Of a stretch of DNA of 64,000 bases, positions 1 through 8,487 are shown one piece after another. Both the position numbers and the translations under genes were made by a program. Source of the stretch: SCUB01 sp041918675 (GTDB lineage: Bacteria > Pseudomonadota > Alphaproteobacteria > Rhizobiales > Xanthobacteraceae); the NCBI GenBank assembly GCA_041918675.1, contig JAYRVF010000014.1, positions 620,001-684,000 of the forward strand, given 5' to 3'. Within the stretch, counting starts at the first letter, position 1. The number at the start of each line of letters is the position of its first letter. A model generated the notes under the pieces. It saw only the letters and a program-made list of their open reading frames with translations, was not told the origin of the DNA and searched no databases.

Positions 1-225
1 CACGCCGTAGACGATGACCTGACCAGACTGGCCGCCCGACGAGAACACGATGAATTCGTCACGCTTGCCGGTCGGCGTATAGGTCTTGGCGGCGTTGACG
101 ATGTCCTTCTCCGTCAGGCTGCGCCGCTTCATGACGTCCTGCAGCGATTCGGCGGCCACGGTCGCGGTGCCCGCGACCGAAGCAAGAGCCAGCCCCGCGA
201 CAGAGGCTCTCAAAAGTGACCGCAT
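1..225 (-). CDS. nosZ: Nitrous-oxide reductase NosZ, N-terminal part (runs off the left edge)
   Basis: The 75 visible residues are a Sec-type signal peptide (MRSLLRASVAGLALASVAG, cleavage near AAE) followed by LTEKDIVNAAKTYTPTG and DEFIVFSSGGQSGQVIVYGV. This is the start of the copper beta-propeller of NosZ, which reduces N2O to N2 in the periplasm. There is no twin-arginine motif, and the EFIVFSSGGQSGQVIVYGV block resembles the Sec-exported clade II enzymes rather than Tat-exported clade I. The ATG at 225 is chosen over 231 because AGGAG lies 6 bases before it. The catalytic CuA and CuZ ligands lie outside the window. The clade assignment is inference from the signal type and the N-terminal block. 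Confidence 0.82.
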   Translation of the reverse strand, partial: MRSLLRASVAGLALASVAGTATVAAESLQDVMKRRSLTEKDIVNAAKTYTPTGKRDEFIVFSSGGQSGQVIVYGV

Positions 226-530
226 GGTCATCTCCTTTGCATTACCCAGGTGTCACGGCACCGGAGACGAACCGGCGGTGCCTGGGCGCACGCCAAATTC
301 GCGCGCCTGAGCGTGTTCCCCCCGCGGGAACATGCTTCGGCGCTCCGGCCCGAAAGCCTTGTGTTGGTTCGAATGGTCGCCACGCATGGGCGCCACGCTG
401 AATTGATGCGGCGAATGGATCCGGCAATGAACCGCGCGCGAATGAAGCGGTTCCACGCATCGTCCACCACGCCTCGTCGGCCTGATATGGACTTTGATGG
501 TCATGATTCCATCGCGCGCGGAGATCTTCA

Positions 531-544
531 TTGATCATGGACAA
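531..544. promoter_or_regulatory. Possible FNR/NnrR-type box upstream of nosZ
   Basis: TTGATCATGGACAA has the TTG-N8-CAA core of FNR/FixK/DNR-family sites and one perfect half site (ATCAA on the minus strand). It lies 306 bases upstream of nosZ, between nosZ and the DUF2946 gene. Such regulators usually control denitrification genes. The distance is long and the second half site is imperfect, so this is tentative. I see no gene in 226-737. Confidence 0.35.
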
Positions 545-566
545 TCGCGTCACCACGCGAAGCGGC

Positions 567-602
567 ACGACGCGCCGCCCGCTCGGGCGCGCGGCGCGTC
601 GT
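567..602. terminator. GC-rich hairpin, likely terminator
   Basis: A perfect 12-bp inverted repeat (567-578 with 591-602) encloses a 12-base loop and is followed by GTTTCC on the plus side. It lies downstream of the minus-strand DUF2946 gene and upstream of nosZ, so it probably insulates the two. There is no long U-tract on the minus side. Confidence 0.45.
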
Positions 603-737
603 TTCCGTAAGTCGCTTTTCCGGTTCGATAATCCGCGCGTCTCGCGCATGCGCGGGGATGCCTGCGCGAAACAGGTCGCGGACGCGCGCCACGAAATCGG
701 CGGGACCTGGATACCTTGCGTGCGTCGCGGGCACATA

Positions 738-1304
738 TCAGGCGATCTCCCGGTCCCGAAGTTCAACGGGCGCGTGTGGGCGAACTCGGTCGGCAAGAGA
801 GGAGGCCGGCGGTCCGCGCGCGTATGCATGGCTCGAACGCGCTTGCGCGCGGTGAATGTCGCCGAAGCCGAACACCGCCGCGAACGCGCGGCAATCCGGC
901 ACGGTCAAGGTGAAATCGCCAACGGCCACGCTCACCGGCGACGCGGAGGCGGCCAGACAATGGCCGCAGCAATCGTGCATCGCGCCGGCCGGCTGGGTGG
1001 TTCCGTCGTCGCGCACGATATCGATGCCGCCGTCGGCGCGGCACATGATCGTCGGCCCATCGACAAGCATCGAAACGGCGAACGCCTGGAACGCGATCGT
1101 CTGCGCGGGAATCACCAGCGCGGCAACAACGGCGAGACGGTTCACCCAACGCGCCGAGCGGAACCGCGCGAGCGCGAAACGCACGCGAGCGGAGCGAGGA
1201 TTCGCATTCGCGGAATCGCGCTCGGCTTTCGCGTCGCGGAAAGCCGACATGGCTCGCGCCAACAACTGACGACCACGTCGTTCAAGCATTTCGCTCATGC
1301 ACAT
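738..1304 (-). CDS. DUF2946 family protein
   Basis: Small exported or membrane-anchored protein of 188 residues. It has a hydrophobic segment around residues 55-80 (RLAVVAALVIPAQTIAFQAF), a cysteine/histidine cluster HDCCGHCLA near residue 110, and a late ARGPPAS motif. That combination (Cys-rich centre, R-x-PP-x tail) is what DUF2946 proteins show. They often sit beside copper-related or TonB receptor genes. The exact function is unknown. Its place between nosZ, a copper enzyme, and nap may suggest metal handling, but this is inference. Several in-frame Met codons (1298, 1289, about 1250) make the start uncertain. Confidence 0.6.
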   Translation of the reverse strand: MCMSEMLERRGRQLLARAMSAFRDAKAERDSANANPRSARVRFALARFRSARWVNRLAVVAALVIPAQTIAFQAFAVSMLVDGPTIMCRADGGIDIVRDDGTTQPAGAMHDCCGHCLAASASPVSVAVGDFTLTVPDCRAFAAVFGFGDIHRAQARSSHAYARGPPASSLADRVRPHAPVELRDREIA

Positions 1305-1423
1305 ATTCGGTTTTCATGGAACAAAGCCGCGCGTCTGTCCTTAGCAAAGATCAAGCGTTGAGGCTCCAATCCTTGGAACAAATACACCGCGTGAATCCAT
1401 TCGCCGACAATTCGTTTCCTGAG

Positions 1424-1437
1424 TTGATAAATGTTAA
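1424..1437 (+). promoter_or_regulatory. Possible FNR/FixK-type box in the nap promoter region
   Basis: TTGATAAATGTTAA matches 8 of 10 specified bases of TTGAT-N4-ATCAA. It lies about 175 bases before the chosen napF start, in an AT-richer stretch between the divergent DUF2946 gene and the nap operon. Anaerobic or nitrogen-oxide control of nap would be expected biologically. The second half site is degenerate. Confidence 0.35.
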
Positions 1438-1598
1438 GTCTCGTTGATCGAATACATGCTTAGCTGCAATGCAACGAAGTTTGCCGCTTTGGCGAATCCA
1501 TCAACGGCAATCTTGCCGCGTTTACGCCGCGTCCGTTGCGCGACTTCGAGGCCATTGCCATGAGGTTCCGCCGACGCGCCGAATCCTCGGAGGTGAAC

Positions 1599-1940
1599 GT
1601 GGTCGCGACAATTTCGCGGCGCGGTCTTTTCAAGATCGCAATACCGTCAAGGCAAGCGCCCGCCGTGAACGACACGCGCGCGGCGATGGTGGCGGTCATC
1701 GGCGAAGCCTGCGTGGAGGGACGCGGTATCGTCTGCCGCCGCTGCGGCGATTCCTGCGCGCCCCGCGCCATCACCTTCCGGCTTCAATCGCGCGGCGTGG
1801 CGCGTCCTCTGCTCGACGGCGCGCGTTGCACCGGTTGCGGCGATTGCCTGCCGGTCTGCCCCAGCCGCGCCATCACCCTCATATCCGTCGAACGTGTCGC
1901 GCTGATGTCGGCGCTGACCGGATCGGGACAATCAGCATGA
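1599..1940 (+). CDS. napF: NapF-like ferredoxin, short form
   Basis: Iron-sulfur protein of 113 residues opening the nap operon. NapF proteins help mature or feed electrons to NapA in the cytoplasm. The residues after the ISRRGLFK start contain the NapF-type central cluster (C-x8-CRRCGDSC) and a standard CTGCGDCLPVCP cluster at the C-terminus. The N-terminal CxxCxxxC cluster of full-length NapF (about 160 aa) is missing, so this is a two-cluster version. The GTG at 1599 is preferred because CGGAGG lies 5 bases upstream; ATG 1560 and TTG 1536 are in-frame alternatives with poor ribosome sites. The stop overlaps the napD start (ATGA). Confidence 0.75.
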   Translation: MVATISRRGLFKIAIPSRQAPAVNDTRAAMVAVIGEACVEGRGIVCRRCGDSCAPRAITFRLQSRGVARPLLDGARCTGCGDCLPVCPSRAITLISVERVALMSALTGSGQSA

Positions 1941-2230
1941 CCAATACCGACGACGAGCGACTTGGAAATATCTGCGGCGTGATCGTCCACGCCGCGCCGG
2001 GGCGCGCCGCGGACATTTCGCGCGCGCTCGCCGACATGCCCGGCGTCGAGGTGCACGCCGACGACGGCGGCGGTCGGCTCGTCATTACCGTCGAGGACAC
2101 GCCCGACATTCCCGCGGCCCGGGGACTGCTCAACGTCAACGCGTTGCCCGGGGTCGTGAACACCGCGCTTGTTTACCACCATTGCGATCCGGACAGTGAC
2201 GGCGCCGGCTCGCTTGCCAAGGAGGCTTGA
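1937..2230 (+). CDS. napD: NapD chaperone for the NapA Tat signal
   Basis: 97-residue cytoplasmic protein. NapD binds the twin-arginine signal peptide of NapA and holds back export until the molybdenum cofactor is loaded. The sequence shows the family's ferredoxin-like fold pattern: ICGVIVHAAPGRAADI at the N-terminus, the PGVEVHADDGGGRLVIT strand pair, and LPGVVNTALVYHHCD at the end. Length is close to the usual 85-100 aa. It overlaps napF by 4 bases and ends 5 bases before napA, indicating tight translational coupling. Confidence 0.9.
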   Translation: MTNTDDERLGNICGVIVHAAPGRAADISRALADMPGVEVHADDGGGRLVITVEDTPDIPAARGLLNVNALPGVVNTALVYHHCDPDSDGAGSLAKEA

Positions 2231-2235
2231 GGAAC

Positions 2236-4797
2236 ATGGCTGAACAAACCAGACGTGAAGTGATCAAGGCATCGGCGGTGGCCGCGACGGCGGCCGTGGC
2301 CGGTATCCAGCTTCCCGAAAACGCGCTCGCGCAAGCCGGCGGCGCCGACGGCATTCGTTGGGACAAGGCCGCCTGCCGCTATTGCGGCACGGGCTGCTCG
2401 ATCCTCGTCGGCACCAAGGACGGCAAGGTCGTCGGCACCCAGGGCGATCCGGACGCGCCGGTCAATCGCGGCCTCAACTGCATCAAGGGCTACTTCCTCG
2501 CCAAGGTGCTCACCGGCAAGGACCGCCTGACCAAGCCGCTGCTGCGCAAGAAGGACGGCAAGTTCGACAAGAACGGCGAGTTCGCCGAAGTGTCGTGGGA
2601 CGAGGCGTTCGACATCATGGCCGAGAAGTGGAAGGCCGCGATGAAGAAGAACGGCCCGACCGGCGTCGGCATCTTCGCCTCCGGCCAGTCGACGGTGTGG
2701 GAGGGCTACGCCTTCTCCAAGTTCATGAAGGCGGGCCTGCGCTCCAACAATCTCGATCCCAACGCGCGCCACTGCATGGCCTCGGCCGTGGTCGCGTTCA
2801 TGCGCGCCTTCGGCATCGACGAGCCGATGGGCTGCTATGACGACCTCGAGCACGCCGATGATTTCGTGCTGTGGGGCGCCAACATGGCCGAGATGCATCC
2901 GATCCTGTGGTCGCGCCTGACCAACACGCGCCTGACCAAGCCCGGCTGCCAGGTGCACGTGCTGTCGACCTTCGAGCATCGCTGCTTCGAGCTCGCCGAC
3001 AACCCGATCGTGTTCGAGCCGCAGACCGATCTGGCGATCGCCAATTACATCGCCAACCACATCATCACGACCAACGCCTACAACAAGGAGTTCGTGGCGA
3101 AGCACTGCAACTTCAAGAAGGCGGTCACCGACATCGGCTATGGCCTGCGCCCGAACCATCCGCTCGAGCAGAAGGCGACGGCGAACGGCTATCCCGATCC
3201 GGCCGATCCGACGAAGACCAAGGGCGATCCCAACAAGATGGACCCGATGACCTTCGAGGAATACGCCAAGTCGGTCTCCGAATACACGCTCGACTACACC
3301 GCCAAGCTCACCAAGGTGCCGAAGGAAGCGCTGGAGAAGCTCGCCAAGGCCTACGCCGATCCCAAGCGCAAGGTGTCGTCGTTCTGGACCATGGGCTTCA
3401 ACCAGCACACCCGCGGCGTGTGGGTGAACGGCCTCGTCTACAACATCCATCTCCTGATGGGTAAGATCTCCGAGCCCGGCAACTCGCCGTTCTCGCTCAC
3501 CGGCCAGCCGTCGGCCTGCGGCACCGCGCGCGAGGTCGGCACCTTCGCCCATCGCCTGCCGGCGGACCTCGTCGTCATGAACGAGGGCCATCGCAAGTTC
3601 GCCGAGAAGGTGTGGCAACTGCCGGAGGGCACGATCAATCCGCGGCCCGGCTTCCACGCCGTGCTGATGCACCGCATGATGAAGGACGGCAAGATGAACT
3701 GCTATTGGCAGTTCGCCAACAACAACATGCAGGCCGCCGCCAACCTGAACGACGAGTCCTATCCGGGCTGGCGCAATCCCGACAACTTCATCTGCGTTTC
3801 CGATCCCTACCCCACGGTCTCGGCGATGGCGGCCGATCTCGTGCTGCCGACCGCGATGTGGGTGGAGAAGGAAGGCGCCTATGGCAACGCCGAACGGCGC
3901 GGCCAGTTCTGGCGCCAGCAGGTCAAGACCATCGGCGAGTCGCGCTCCGACATCTGGCAGGTGTTCGAGTTCGCCAAGCGCTTCAAGGTCGAGGAAGTGT
4001 GGCCGGAAGACCTGATCGCCAAGAAGCCGGAAGTGAAGGGCAAGACGCTCTACGACATCCTGTTCGCCAACGGCGTCGTCAACAAGTTCCCCTATCAGAA
4101 GGACACGGTGAAGGACGACCGCGGCAACGTCTATGAGAACGACGAATCCGAGCATTTCGGCTTCTACGTTCAGAAGGGCATGTTCGAGGAGTACCGGATG
4201 TTCAACACCGGCGCGGACATTCCCAAGAAGGGCCACGAGATGGGCGAGTTCGACCAGTACCACAAGGTGCGTGGTCTGCGCTGGCCTGTGATCGACGGCA
4301 AGGAGACGCTGTGGCGCTTCCGCGAGGGCTTCGATCCGCACGTGCCGAAGGGCGAGGGCGTGCGCTTCTACGGCAACGCGGACGGCAAGGCGAACATCAT
4401 CTTCGCGCCGTATCAGCCGGCGGCCGAGCCGCCGGACGCGGAGTTCGATCTGTGGCTGTGCACCGGCCGCGTGCTCGAACACTGGCATTCCGGCTCGATG
4501 ACGCAGCGCGTCCCCGAACTGCACCGCGCGATGCCCTTCGCGGTGCTCTACATGAACCCGGAGGACGCCAAGAAGCGCAAGCTGCGTGACGGCGCCGAGG
4601 TCAAGGTGATGACGCGGCGCGGCGAGGTTCTCACCCGCATCGACACGCGCGGCCGCAACAAGCCGCCCGAAGGCCTCGTCTTCCTGCCGTGGTTCGACGA
4701 GACGCGTCTGGCCAACAAGCTCACGCTCGACCAGACCGATCCGCTGTCGAAGGAGACCGACTACAAGAAGTGCGCCTGCAAGGTCGTGAAGGCCTAG
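2236..4797 (+). CDS. napA: Periplasmic nitrate reductase catalytic subunit NapA
   Basis: 853-residue molybdoenzyme that reduces nitrate to nitrite in the periplasm with two electrons from NapB. It has a Tat signal (TRREVIKA then a hydrophobic stretch and ALAQA cleavage site), a [4Fe-4S] site with Cys 47, 50, 54 and 82 (CRYCGTGC...NCIKG), and the Mo-coordinating Cys in NARHCMASAV. Two MGD-binding halves continue to the C-terminal CTGRVLEHWHSGSMT and LPWFDETRLANKL motifs. The ATG at 2236 follows TGAGGA; an upstream TTG at 2227 is less likely. It is full length for the family and sits second after napD in the operon. Confidence 0.97.
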   Translation: MAEQTRREVIKASAVAATAAVAGIQLPENALAQAGGADGIRWDKAACRYCGTGCSILVGTKDGKVVGTQGDPDAPVNRGLNCIKGYFLAKVLTGKDRLTKPLLRKKDGKFDKNGEFAEVSWDEAFDIMAEKWKAAMKKNGPTGVGIFASGQSTVWEGYAFSKFMKAGLRSNNLDPNARHCMASAVVAFMRAFGIDEPMGCYDDLEHADDFVLWGANMAEMHPILWSRLTNTRLTKPGCQVHVLSTFEHRCFELADNPIVFEPQTDLAIANYIANHIITTNAYNKEFVAKHCNFKKAVTDIGYGLRPNHPLEQKATANGYPDPADPTKTKGDPNKMDPMTFEEYAKSVSEYTLDYTAKLTKVPKEALEKLAKAYADPKRKVSSFWTMGFNQHTRGVWVNGLVYNIHLLMGKISEPGNSPFSLTGQPSACGTAREVGTFAHRLPADLVVMNEGHRKFAEKVWQLPEGTINPRPGFHAVLMHRMMKDGKMNCYWQFANNNMQAAANLNDESYPGWRNPDNFICVSDPYPTVSAMAADLVLPTAMWVEKEGAYGNAERRGQFWRQQVKTIGESRSDIWQVFEFAKRFKVEEVWPEDLIAKKPEVKGKTLYDILFANGVVNKFPYQKDTVKDDRGNVYENDESEHFGFYVQKGMFEEYRMFNTGADIPKKGHEMGEFDQYHKVRGLRWPVIDGKETLWRFREGFDPHVPKGEGVRFYGNADGKANIIFAPYQPAAEPPDAEFDLWLCTGRVLEHWHSGSMTQRVPELHRAMPFAVLYMNPEDAKKRKLRDGAEVKVMTRRGEVLTRIDTRGRNKPPEGLVFLPWFDETRLANKLTLDQTDPLSKETDYKKCACKVVKA

Positions 4798-4886
4798 CGC
4801 GCGCCCGCGATCGCGGGCCGGTGGTCGCCATTGACCGCCGGCCCGCGCCCGACGCAACCCAACCGCCGAGCTCGAATTTCATCGTC

Positions 4887-5789
4887 ATGTCCGTCGACAC
4901 CGACATCAAGACGCCTCCGGCTGGAACCGCGCGGTCCGCGATGAACCGTCGCCGCTTCCTGGCCGAGACCGCCAAGACCGCGAGCGCGGTCGGCCTGATC
5001 GGCCTGGCGATCGGTGTTCACGCGCGCCAGACGCGCGCGCTGCCGGCGCGGGCGATCCGCCCACCGGGCGCGCTCGCCGAAGACAAGTTTCTCGCCGCCT
5101 GCACCCGCTGCGGCCTATGCGTGCGCGATTGCCCGCCACCGGGCTCGCCCCACCCCGTCCTCCGCCTCGCCACGCTGGGCGAGGACGTCGCGGTCGGCAC
5201 GCCCTATTTCACCGCGCGCACCAATCCCTGCATCATGTGCACGGATATTCCCTGCGTGAAGGCCTGCCCGACGGGCGCGCTCGATCCCGCGCTCACCGAC
5301 ATCAACAACGCGCGCATGGGCGTCGCGGTGGTGGTCGACGAGGATCAGTGCATCGCCTTTCAGGGGCTGCGCTGCGAGATCTGCTGGAACGTCTGCCCGG
5401 TCCGCAACAAGGCGATCAAGATCGAGCCGGTGCCCAACAAGCGCACCGGCAAGCACGCGGTATTCGGCCCGGTCGTCTATCCCGATCATTGCACCGGCTG
5501 CGGGCTGTGCGAGAAGGCCTGCATCATGGAGGACGCGCCGATCAAGGTGCTGCCCGAACGCCTCGGTCGCGGCCGCATCGGCGGCCATTACCGCCGCGGC
5601 TGGCTGGAAAAGCAAAAGGCCGGCGGCAGCCTCTACGGCCCCGAGCCGGAGCACCAGTACAACCTTCCCGAAGGCATGAAATACGAGTTCGGCGGACGCG
5701 GTCTCGTCGGCGAACCGGCGCCCCCCGCGCCGGGCGAGGGCCGCAGCGCGATCGACACGCTCAACAAGGGATTGCAGGGAATCAAGTGA
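4887..5789 (+). CDS. napG: NapG quinol-dehydrogenase ferredoxin subunit
   Basis: 300-residue periplasmic iron-sulfur protein that with membrane NapH oxidises quinol and passes electrons towards the Nap system. The N-terminus has a Tat motif (NRRRFLAETAKT). Four [4Fe-4S] motifs follow: CTRCGLCVRDCPPPG, CIMCTDIPCVKACPTGAL, CEICWNVCPVRNKAI and CTGCGLCEKACIMEDAPI. The C-terminal LGRGRIGGHYRRGW segment is NapG/MauM-like. An 89-base gap separates it from napA, with no obvious terminator. Its TGA overlaps the napH ATG by one base. Confidence 0.93.
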   Translation: MSVDTDIKTPPAGTARSAMNRRRFLAETAKTASAVGLIGLAIGVHARQTRALPARAIRPPGALAEDKFLAACTRCGLCVRDCPPPGSPHPVLRLATLGEDVAVGTPYFTARTNPCIMCTDIPCVKACPTGALDPALTDINNARMGVAVVVDEDQCIAFQGLRCEICWNVCPVRNKAIKIEPVPNKRTGKHAVFGPVVYPDHCTGCGLCEKACIMEDAPIKVLPERLGRGRIGGHYRRGWLEKQKAGGSLYGPEPEHQYNLPEGMKYEFGGRGLVGEPAPPAPGEGRSAIDTLNKGLQGIK

Positions 5790-6757
5790 TGGCGGCGACG
5801 CTCCAAAATCTTGGCCGCGACGCCATCGCCAACAAGGGATGGTGGCTCGCGCATCGCTGGCTGATCCTGCGGCGCGTCAGCCAGGCCGTGATCCTCGGCC
5901 TGTTCCTGCTCGGCCCCTGGGCCGGCGTCTGGATCATCAAGGGCAACCTTTCCTCGAGCCTTCTCCTCGACAAGGTGCCGATGACCGATCCGCTGCTCGC
6001 GCTGCAGATGTTCGCGGCCGGCTTCCTCGGCGTCTCCACGACGGCGCTGATCGGCGCGGCTATCGTGCTGGCGTTCTATCTCCTCGTCGGCGGACGCGTG
6101 TACTGCTCCTGGGTTTGCCCGATCAATGTCGTGACCGATGCCGCCGGATGGCTGCGCCGCCGGCTCGACATCGGGGCGTCGGCGCGCATCGATCGCAAGG
6201 CGCGATTCTGGTTCCTCGGCCTGACGCTGGTGCTGGCGTTCGCCACCGGCTCGCTCGCCTACGAACTCATCAATCCGGTTTCGATGGTCCATCGCGGTCT
6301 GATCTTCGGCATGGGCTGGGCCTGGGCGGTGGTGATCGCCGTCTTCCTGTTCGATCTGTTCGTGATGAAGCGGGGCTGGTGCGGCCATGTCTGCCCGATG
6401 GGGGCGTTCTATGGGCTGATTGGCGGCGTGAGTCTGGCGCGCGTGCGCGCCGACCGGCGCGACGCCTGCAACGACTGCATGGAATGCTACGAGGTCTGTC
6501 CCGAGCCGCATGTCATTCCGCCGGCGCTCAAGGGGGCGGCGAAGGGCGCGAGCCCCGTGATCCTGTCCGGCGACTGCACCAATTGCGGCCGCTGCATCGA
6601 CATCTGCGGCAAGGGCGTGTTCGGGTTCGGCCTCCGCTTCCCGTCGGTCGTCAAGACGGGCGCGGTCGATCCGAATGGCGGCGGCGCGCGAACGACGGCC
6701 GGCGCGCGCGGCGGCAAGCAAATCGGCACCGAAGAGGTTCTGGCGTTGAGGAAGTGA
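5789..6757 (+). CDS. napH: NapH membrane quinol dehydrogenase subunit
   Basis: 322-residue inner-membrane protein partnering NapG. It has four predicted membrane spans (around residues 30-50, 80-105, 145-165, 180-200). The cytoplasmic-facing motifs YCSWVCPINVVTDAAGW and WCGHVCPMGAFYG are typical of NapH. Two [4Fe-4S] clusters, CNDCMECYEVCP and CTNCGRCIDICG, lie in the C-terminal tail. Translationally coupled to napG. In many alphaproteobacteria nap operons lack GH, so this order (FDAGHBC) is the less common type, known for instance from Magnetospirillum. Confidence 0.93.
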   Translation: MAATLQNLGRDAIANKGWWLAHRWLILRRVSQAVILGLFLLGPWAGVWIIKGNLSSSLLLDKVPMTDPLLALQMFAAGFLGVSTTALIGAAIVLAFYLLVGGRVYCSWVCPINVVTDAAGWLRRRLDIGASARIDRKARFWFLGLTLVLAFATGSLAYELINPVSMVHRGLIFGMGWAWAVVIAVFLFDLFVMKRGWCGHVCPMGAFYGLIGGVSLARVRADRRDACNDCMECYEVCPEPHVIPPALKGAAKGASPVILSGDCTNCGRCIDICGKGVFGFGLRFPSVVKTGAVDPNGGGARTTAGARGGKQIGTEEVLALRK

Positions 6758-6825
6758 TCGGAGGGCGCCGCCTTTCGCGGGCGACGCGACGGTCGAGAGG
6801 GAAATCGATCCAAATGGAGGGAGTC

Positions 6826-7266
6826 ATGAGAAAGATTCTGTTTGCGGCCCTCGCGGGCGCGTTGTTGGCGCTGGGTCCGTGGGGCCTTGCCGGGGCCGGC
6901 GAGCTCAAATCGCTGCGCGACGTCGCGATCAACGCGAATGACAAGAGCATCGAGCAGGTCAAGCAGGTGACCGTCGAGGGCGGCTTCACGCGGAGCTGGA
7001 AGGAAGCCCCGCCCCAGATCCCGCACACGATCGACAAGGATCAGATCACGCTGAAGGACAATTCCTGCATGCGTTGCCACGACGAGGCGAACTACAAGAA
7101 GGAAAAGGCCCCGCGCATCGGCGACAGCCATTACGTCGACGCCGAGGGCAAGAAGCTCGCCAACATGAACATGCGCCGCTGGTTCTGCACGCAGTGCCAC
7201 GTGCCGCAGCTCGACATCAAGCCGGTGGTCGACAACGCGTTCGCCGGCCAGCCGTTCAAGCGCTAA
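6826..7266 (+). CDS. napB: NapB diheme cytochrome c, small subunit
   Basis: 146-residue periplasmic electron-transfer subunit that feeds NapA. It has a Sec signal peptide (KILFAALAGALLALGPWGLAGA) and two c-type heme motifs, CMRCH and CTQCH. The family context IPHTIDKDQITLKDNSC and MNMRRWFCTQCHVPQ is present. The ATG at 6826 has GGAGGGAG upstream; an ATG at 6814 lies within that ribosome site and is rejected. Length is normal for NapB. Confidence 0.95.
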   Translation: MRKILFAALAGALLALGPWGLAGAGELKSLRDVAINANDKSIEQVKQVTVEGGFTRSWKEAPPQIPHTIDKDQITLKDNSCMRCHDEANYKKEKAPRIGDSHYVDAEGKKLANMNMRRWFCTQCHVPQLDIKPVVDNAFAGQPFKR

Positions 7267-7393
7267 GCCGACGGTGACTTGGTCAACACACGGGGGCGGG
7301 TTCATGGCGCGCCGATCCGGACTTGATGGATTGGCGGGTCCGGCTCGGCGGTCTTGAGCCCTTCCCGGGTGCAACTTCACGAAAGGAAGTCGA

Positions 7394-8083
7394 ATGTCTT
7401 CTCAAGATCAAGCCGCGGCTCCGAAAGCCGGCCTTTTCGGCCGCTTCTGCCGCGCCTTCTGCAAGCCGTCGGCGCGCTGGTCGGCGGGTGTGCTGCTCGT
7501 CGTCGGCGCGTTTCTGGGCGTCATCTTCTGGGGCGGCTTCAACTGGGCCATGGAAATGACCAACACCGAGACGTTCTGCATCTCGTGTCACGAGATGAAG
7601 GACAACGTCTACAAGGAATATACCCAGACGATTCACTACAATAATCGTTCCGGCGTGCGCGCGATCTGCACCGATTGCCACGTGCCGAAGGATTGGACCC
7701 ACAAGGTGATCCGCAAGATCAAGGCGTCGAACGAACTGTTCCACAAGGTGATGGGCAGCATCGACACCAAGGAGAAGTTCGAGGCCAAGCGGCTCGATCT
7801 GGCCTCCCGCGTGTGGGAAACGATGCGCGCGACCGACTCGCGCGAATGCCGCAACTGCCACGGCGACGATTTCATGGATTTCACCCGCCAGCAGTCGCGC
7901 GCCTCCAAGCGTCACGAGGAAGGCTTCGACAGCAAGCAGACCTGCATCGACTGCCATCGCGGCATCGCGCACAAGCTGCCGTCCGGCGCGCAGGAGCGCT
8001 ATCAGGAAATCGAGAAGCGGCAGGGCCCGCGCGCCGGCATCGAGACCTATCTGACCAAGGTCGCCGCCGACGCGACGAAGTAG
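7394..8083 (+). CDS. napC: NapC tetraheme quinol dehydrogenase
   Basis: 229-residue NapC/NirT-family cytochrome anchored by one N-terminal transmembrane helix (about residues 28-50). It oxidises membrane quinol and delivers electrons to NapB. Four c-heme motifs are visible: CISCH, CTDCH, CRNCH and CIDCH. The GVRAICTDCHVPKDW and HRGIAHKLP segments are characteristic. Last gene of the operon, followed at once by a strong terminator. Together with NapGH the operon encodes two parallel routes from quinol to NapAB. Confidence 0.95.
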   Translation: MSSQDQAAAPKAGLFGRFCRAFCKPSARWSAGVLLVVGAFLGVIFWGGFNWAMEMTNTETFCISCHEMKDNVYKEYTQTIHYNNRSGVRAICTDCHVPKDWTHKVIRKIKASNELFHKVMGSIDTKEKFEAKRLDLASRVWETMRATDSRECRNCHGDDFMDFTRQQSRASKRHEEGFDSKQTCIDCHRGIAHKLPSGAQERYQEIEKRQGPRAGIETYLTKVAADATK

Positions 8084-8176
8084 GACGCCCCGCGAGGCCG
8101 CGCGACGCGGCCACGCGCGGAACCATCCGGCGAACCAGGCGCCGCGTTTGTCGCTCGGCTCGCGGCGCTCGCCATC

Positions 8177-8206
8177 AAAGCCCTCCCCCGCCCGGGGGAG
8201 GGCTTT
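8177..8206 (+). terminator. Rho-independent terminator of the nap operon
   Basis: A perfect 13-bp inverted repeat (8177-8189 with 8194-8206) has a 4-base loop and runs into a T-tract. It lies 94 bases after the napC stop. Confidence 0.92.
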
Positions 8207-8314
8207 TTGTTGGCGCATGGGTCGGTCAAGCGCGGCGCGGCGGCGCGCGGCGGCGGCGCGCGGACGCGCGGAAGACCGGCGGCTGGCGACGGATGGCGGG
8301 GGAATGATGGGGAA

Positions 8315-8389
8315 TGGTGGGCGCGGCTGGGATCGAACCAGCGACCCCTACGATGTCAACGTAGTGCTCTCCCGCTGAGCTACGCGCCC
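8315..8389 (-). tRNA. tRNA-Val (GAC)
   Basis: The minus strand folds as a standard cloverleaf: acceptor GGGCGCG/CGCGCCC, D-arm GCTCAGCGGGAGAGC, anticodon stem CTACG/CGTAG with loop TTGACAT (anticodon GAC), T-loop GGTTCGATCCC. The 3-prime CCA is encoded. Confidence 0.96.
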
Positions 8390-8487
8390 GACACATTTCG
8401 CAAGGTCGGGGTCCCTATAACGACTCCGCCCGGGGCAGGCAAGCGCGAGCGCGGCCGGCGTTCCCCGCCGGCGCGGCGAGGGCGGCG

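Noticed and set aside
531..1361. Plus-strand ORF of 276 codons
   Set aside because: Opposite the DUF2946 gene, whose Cys/His motif and signal-like segment are convincing; the plus frame is Arg/His-rich without motifs.
1536..1598. Longer napF start (TTG 1536 or ATG 1560)
   Set aside because: Neither has a good ribosome site, the added residues have no family similarity, and GTG 1599 has CGGAGG at ideal spacing.
2173..4857. Minus-strand ORF of about 890 codons opposite napA
   Set aside because: Antisense shadow of napA; composition bias and no motif, while napA is unmistakable.
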